Assembly (NCBI RefSeq): GCF_007997225.1
Contig: NZ_VORM01000002.1
Span: 62,001-126,000, forward strand
Source of the DNA: Subsaximicrobium wynnwilliamsii
Lineage (GTDB): Bacteria > Bacteroidota > Bacteroidia > Flavobacteriales > Flavobacteriaceae
DNA: 64,000 bases
Direction: 5' to 3'
Shown here: in pieces, positions 60,774-64,000 of the stretch
Position numbering within the stretch: the stretch's first letter is position 1
Layout: every line of letters begins with the position of its first letter
Notes under the pieces: generated by a model
What the model was told of the DNA's origin: nothing
Databases searched by the model: none
The model's input: only the letters and a program-made list of their open reading frames with translations
Translations under genes and position numbers: made by a program

Positions 60774-61877
60774 ATGAAAATCGCATTTGTCGTTCTTCTC
60801 TCTATTCACGGCCTTATTCATTTGATGGGCTTTATCAACGCTTTTGGCTTGGCTGAAATTCCACAACTTTCACAAAATTTCTCAAAACCACAAGGTCTTT
60901 TGTGGCTCGCTGTTGCTCTTATGTTTGTGATTGTAGCTGTACTCTTTCTGCTGAAAAGCAATCTTTGGTTTTGGATTGCATTTGGAGCGGTAGTACTTTC
61001 GCAGGTTTTGATTATTATGAATTGGCAGGATGCGAAATTTGGCAGTATCGCCAATGTGATTGTGTTGGTTATTGCAATAATAGCATTGGCCGGGCGCCAT
61101 TTTGAAGGACAATACAATCAGGATGTAGCCCAATCTTTTGAAAATGCAAGCATTTCCAAAGATGTGGTTTCCGAAGAAATTGTTTCCGAAAAGGATATTG
61201 AGAACCTTCCCGATCCCGTTCAAAAATATTTGAGATATGTAGGGGTGCTAGGCAAGCCCAAAATAGAAACAGCCAAAGCTATTTTTAAAGGGAAAATGCG
61301 TGAAAAAGGAAAAGATTGGTTTGCTTTCACTTCAGCGCAATATAACTTTTTTGAGAATCCCACCCGGTTGTTTTTTATGAAAGCGAATTTCAAAGGGCTG
61401 CCTACCCAAGGATACCATCGTTATAAAGATGAAGAGGCTTCTATGCTTATTAAGCTCTTGTCAATGTTCCCCGTTGTGGCTATAAAGGAGCCCGAAATGT
61501 TTAAAACAGAAACCGTAACCTTTTTTAATGATATGTGTCTTTTTGCTCCTGCTGCATTAATTGATGATAAAATTGAATGGCAAATTATTGACGATACATC
61601 TGTAAAAGCAACCTACACCAACAAGAAAGCGACCGTTTCGGCTATTTTATATTTTAACGAAAAGCATCAACTAATCAATTTTGTTTCAGCAGATAGAATG
61701 GATGTCAATTCCAACCAAAAAGTTCCATTTTCAACGCCGGTAACAAAATACGGGACTATCAACGGCTATAATTTGCCCGTTGCTGCGGATGCAGTTTGGC
61801 GATTTCCTGAAGCTGATTTTGTTTATGGGAAGTTTTATTTGCTGGACGTTCAGTATAATTTAAAAAATTTGGATTGA
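60774..61877 (+). CDS. DUF6544 family protein with membrane N-terminus
   Basis: The product has 367 residues. Three or four helices lie in the first 110 residues (IAFVVLLSIHGLIHLMGF, LLWLAVALMFVIVAVLFLL, FWIAFGAVVLSQVLII and IANVIVLVIAIIALA). The soluble domain starts LPDPVQKYLRYVGVLGKPKIETAKAIFKGKM, the DUF6544 signature, and ends with YNLPVAADAVWRFPEADFVYGKFYL. The family probably binds hydrophobic ligands, but that is unknown. It has more usual base composition than the preceding lipoprotein genes. It is monocistronic, with mlaE starting 150 bases downstream. Confidence 0.8.
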   Translation: MKIAFVVLLSIHGLIHLMGFINAFGLAEIPQLSQNFSKPQGLLWLAVALMFVIVAVLFLLKSNLWFWIAFGAVVLSQVLIIMNWQDAKFGSIANVIVLVIAIIALAGRHFEGQYNQDVAQSFENASISKDVVSEEIVSEKDIENLPDPVQKYLRYVGVLGKPKIETAKAIFKGKMREKGKDWFAFTSAQYNFFENPTRLFFMKANFKGLPTQGYHRYKDEEASMLIKLLSMFPVVAIKEPEMFKTETVTFFNDMCLFAPAALIDDKIEWQIIDDTSVKATYTNKKATVSAILYFNEKHQLINFVSADRMDVNSNQKVPFSTPVTKYGTINGYNLPVAADAVWRFPEADFVYGKFYLLDVQYNLKNLD

Positions 61878-62005
61878 AAGAAACGTTTGTGTCGCGCAAA
61901 AAAAACTGCTATGCCGTGATTTTTTTTAGGATTATTTCACTAGCATTTTAGCTGGTCAAAACCGACGAGCTGATTTAAATCATGACTATTTAACCAAATC
62001 AATAC

Positions 62006-62013
62006 TACATTTG
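62006..62013 (+). promoter_or_regulatory. -7 box of the mla operon promoter
   Basis: TACATTTG matches TAnnTTTG and lies 15 bases before the mlaE ATG. A -33 element is not obvious. Confidence 0.5.
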
Positions 62014-62028
62014 ATGTTATACTGTTAA

Positions 62029-62811
62029 ATGAACACGGAAAACGCCATCTTATCCAAAACGAAATCATTCTTTGCTGAAATTGGCGATATGACGCTATTT
62101 GCCGGACGCTTTTTTAGGGAAGTTTTCAGTCCGCCATTTGAGTTTAAGGAACTAATGCGCCAATGCTACAATATGGGCAATCGGTCATTGTTATTGGTAA
62201 GTGTGACTGGGTTTATTTTGGGGCTTGTCTTTACGCTGCAGTCAAGGCCAACTTTAATGCAGTTTGGCGCGCAATCCTGGATGGCCTCTATGGTAAGTCT
62301 CTCCATTGTTCGCGAAATCGGGCCAGTCATCATCGCGCTTATCTGTGCTGGTCGAATTGGCTCCGGTATTGGCGCAGAACTTGGTTCTATGCGGGTGACA
62401 GAACAAATAGATGCGATGGAAGTTTCGGGCACCAATCCTTTTAAATATTTGGTGATTACCCGTATTGTCGCCACAACCTTGATGCTGCCTTTGTTGATCA
62501 TCATGGGAGATGCCATCGCGCTTTTGGGTTCTGCCATTGTGGAGAATTTAAAAGGGAATGTTTCTTTTTTGCTCTATTTCAATCAGGTTTTTGATGCTTT
62601 GAAATTTTCCGATTTACTTCCGGCAACGGTAAAATCGGTTTTCTTTGGTTTCGCAATTGGCTTGGTGGGCTGTTATAAGGGTTATAATTGTGCCAAAGGA
62701 ACCGTGGGAGTGGGAGAGGCATCAAACTCTGCGGTGGTTTATATCTCGATGCTGTTGTTTATAATTGATTTTATCGCCGTTTTTGTAACCGATATATTTT
62801 TTGACATCTAA
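62029..62811 (+). CDS. mlaE: MlaE-family ABC transporter permease
   Basis: MlaE proteins form the membrane part of ABC systems that move phospholipids between the inner and outer membranes. The product has 260 residues and about five or six helices. The conserved signature is IVREIGPVIIALICAGRIGSGIGAELGSMRVTEQIDAMEVSG (about 87-128). There is no STAS domain. It is followed without a gap by the ATPase gene and then an MCE protein, giving the E-F-D order. Its direction of transport in Bacteroidota is not known. Confidence 0.93.
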   Translation: MNTENAILSKTKSFFAEIGDMTLFAGRFFREVFSPPFEFKELMRQCYNMGNRSLLLVSVTGFILGLVFTLQSRPTLMQFGAQSWMASMVSLSIVREIGPVIIALICAGRIGSGIGAELGSMRVTEQIDAMEVSGTNPFKYLVITRIVATTLMLPLLIIMGDAIALLGSAIVENLKGNVSFLLYFNQVFDALKFSDLLPATVKSVFFGFAIGLVGCYKGYNCAKGTVGVGEASNSAVVYISMLLFIIDFIAVFVTDIFFDI

Positions 62812-63564
62812 ATGAATTCAGAAAAAAACATAAAACCTGTACTCGAGTTAAAGAACCTCAAGAAAAGTTTTGGGGACAATCACGTATTGAAAGGGTTTAA
62901 CCTCAAACTATTTGAAGGGGAAAACTTGGTCATTATGGGGAAATCAGGTTCTGGGAAATCGGTTATGGTAAAATGCCTTGTGGGTTTGATTCAGCCCGAC
63001 AGTGGTAATATTACCATAAAGAATCAAGATATTACCACGATGGGTCAAACGGAATTGGATCTACTTCGCACCGAAATCGGTTTCCTTTTCCAGGGAAGTG
63101 CCTTGTACGATTCCATGACGGTTCGGGAAAATCTGGAATTCCCATTGCGGCGCCATAAAGATAAAATAGAAAATTTTCAAGGCACCGAATTTTCGGTAAA
63201 AGAAGCTTTGGAAAATGTGGGATTAGCAAATGCCATAGACTTAATGCCAGCCGAACTTTCGGGCGGAATGCAACGCAGGGTGGCCATGGCTAGAGCCTTA
63301 ATTCTAAAACCTAAAATCATCATGTATGATGAGCCAACCACAGGTTTGGATCCCATTACCGCTAAGGAAATTATACAGTTGATGCGAAGCATTCAAGAGA
63401 AGTACAATACCTCTTCCATAATTATTACGCACGATGTGGATTGTGCTCGGGTCATTTCAAACCGAATGATTTTATTGGTAGATGGAACCAATTATGCCGA
63501 AGGAACCTTCGAGGAACTTTCGAATTCGAAAGATGAACAGATCCAGGCATTCTTTAAAAACTAA
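62812..63564 (+). CDS. mlaF: MlaF-family ABC transporter ATP-binding protein
   Basis: The product has 250 residues. Walker A is GKSGSGKS (about 43-50), the Q-loop is in GFLFQGSALYDSMTVREN (about 89), the signature is LSGGMQRRVAMARAL (about 145-159), Walker B is IIMYDEPTTGLDP (about 168), and the H-loop is ITHDVD. It powers the MlaE transporter. The start codon directly follows the mlaE stop, so they are in one operon. A phospholipid-specific ATPase usually has the Mla-type Q-loop seen here. Confidence 0.93.
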   Translation: MNSEKNIKPVLELKNLKKSFGDNHVLKGFNLKLFEGENLVIMGKSGSGKSVMVKCLVGLIQPDSGNITIKNQDITTMGQTELDLLRTEIGFLFQGSALYDSMTVRENLEFPLRRHKDKIENFQGTEFSVKEALENVGLANAIDLMPAELSGGMQRRVAMARALILKPKIIMYDEPTTGLDPITAKEIIQLMRSIQEKYNTSSIIITHDVDCARVISNRMILLVDGTNYAEGTFEELSNSKDEQIQAFFKN

Positions 63565-63569
63565 TTAGT

Positions 63570-64000
63570 ATGGGAAAATCAAATGCACAAAAAATAAAAG
63601 TCGGTATTTTTGTCGTCGTTGGCACAGTGCTTCTTATCGCTGCGCTTTACTTTATTGGAAGCCGGCAGCAAATGTTCAGTAAAAACATTCAATTGTTTGC
63701 TGTTTTTGAAAATGTGAATGGCCTGCAATTGGGAAACAATGTTCGGTATTCAGGGGTTAACGTTGGCACGGTGAGCAGCATTGAAATGGTGGAGAAAGGG
63801 AAGATCATCGTGGAGATGTCTGTAGAAGAAAAAACTGCTTTTTTCATCAAAAAAGATGCGATAGCTTCGATCAGTTCAGACGGTTTGGTAGGTAGTATGG
63901 TGGTCAACATCCTTCCTGGAAAGGATGAAAAGGCAGGGCAGGTGGTTTCTGGTGATACGATCAAAAACCATAGCAAGGTTAGTACAGATGAGATGCTTTC
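63570..64000 (+). CDS. mlaD: MCE family protein, MlaD-like, N-terminal fragment
   Basis: The frame runs off the right edge after about 143 codons. It starts MGKSNAQKIKVGIFVVVGTV, with a single N-terminal membrane helix (about 10-30), and continues as an MCE domain: FAVFENVNGLQLGNNVRYSG, then VNVGTVSSIEMV and ISSDGLVGSMVVNILPG. MCE proteins bind lipids in a hexameric ring and receive them from MlaE-F. The start lies five bases after the mlaF stop. The C-terminal part cannot be seen. Confidence 0.92.
   Translation, partial: MGKSNAQKIKVGIFVVVGTVLLIAALYFIGSRQQMFSKNIQLFAVFENVNGLQLGNNVRYSGVNVGTVSSIEMVEKGKIIVEMSVEEKTAFFIKKDAIASISSDGLVGSMVVNILPGKDEKAGQVVSGDTIKNHSKVSTDEML

Overview
The window reads as chromosomal DNA of a marine-type member of the Flavobacteriaceae (Bacteroidota). 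The evidence is the Bacteroidota -7 promoter motif TAnnTTTG ahead of several genes, lineage-typical families (DUF3822, DUF349, OstA-like, fused CcsB-CcsA, DUF2452, UbiA-type geranylgeranylglycerol-phosphate transferase, BshB1), a fused alpha/beta hydrolase-OsmC protein, and flavobacterial gene orders such as spoT/relA-fur-purA and DUF2520-kdsC-ubiA-maf. I recognised no insertion sequence, prophage or CRISPR array.

Layout. 0-6 kb: start of dnaX, a secreted hypothetical protein, RNase P RNA, a higher-order tandem repeat, rsmD with a microsatellite-encoded poly-Glu tail, DUF3822, a membrane protein and a RecD-like helicase. 6-11 kb: kdsB with a tandem duplication of its 3' end, an 18-unit 29-bp palindromic array, a HAD hydrolase, a KdnB-like dehydrogenase and an acyltransferase; this looks like a Kdo/lipid A group. 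11-34 kb: a long minus-strand block with an NTF2-like protein, a DUF349 protein, aroE, two DUF368 transporters, a TPR protein, a class III aminotransferase, OstA-like, purA, fur, the (p)ppGpp synthetase/hydrolase, an M48 protease, trmH, mscS, a lipoprotein, maf, ubiA, kdsC and DUF2520. 34-50 kb: truncated haemoglobin, a composite hexanucleotide array, ccsBA, DUF3307/SatD, mscL, small membrane proteins, a Cys/Met PLP enzyme, rlmF, bshB1, a decayed DUF433/PIN-like pair, tRNA-His, an M28 peptidase and DUF3108.

50-56 kb is a dense plus-strand methionine-sulfoxide and peroxide repair cluster: msrB, msrA, selO, a small protein, a second msrA, DUF427, a divergent third MsrA-like gene and a hydrolase-OsmC fusion. 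56-64 kb: a P-type ATPase, two AT-rich lipoprotein genes each followed by a similar short element (possible cassettes), a DUF6544 protein, and the start of an mlaE-mlaF-mlaD lipid transport operon cut by the window edge.

The most unusual feature is not a gene. At least ten intergenic places carry degenerate tandem repeats with a 7-nt period, several starting within a few bases of a stop codon. Their units look like variants of one pattern, TTCARNN, on one strand or the other. A 6-nt relative (TTCANY) fills the array near 35 kb. Together with the 29-bp palindromic array and the 217-bp higher-order repeat, this makes the intergenic DNA far more structured than the ordinary gene content suggests.
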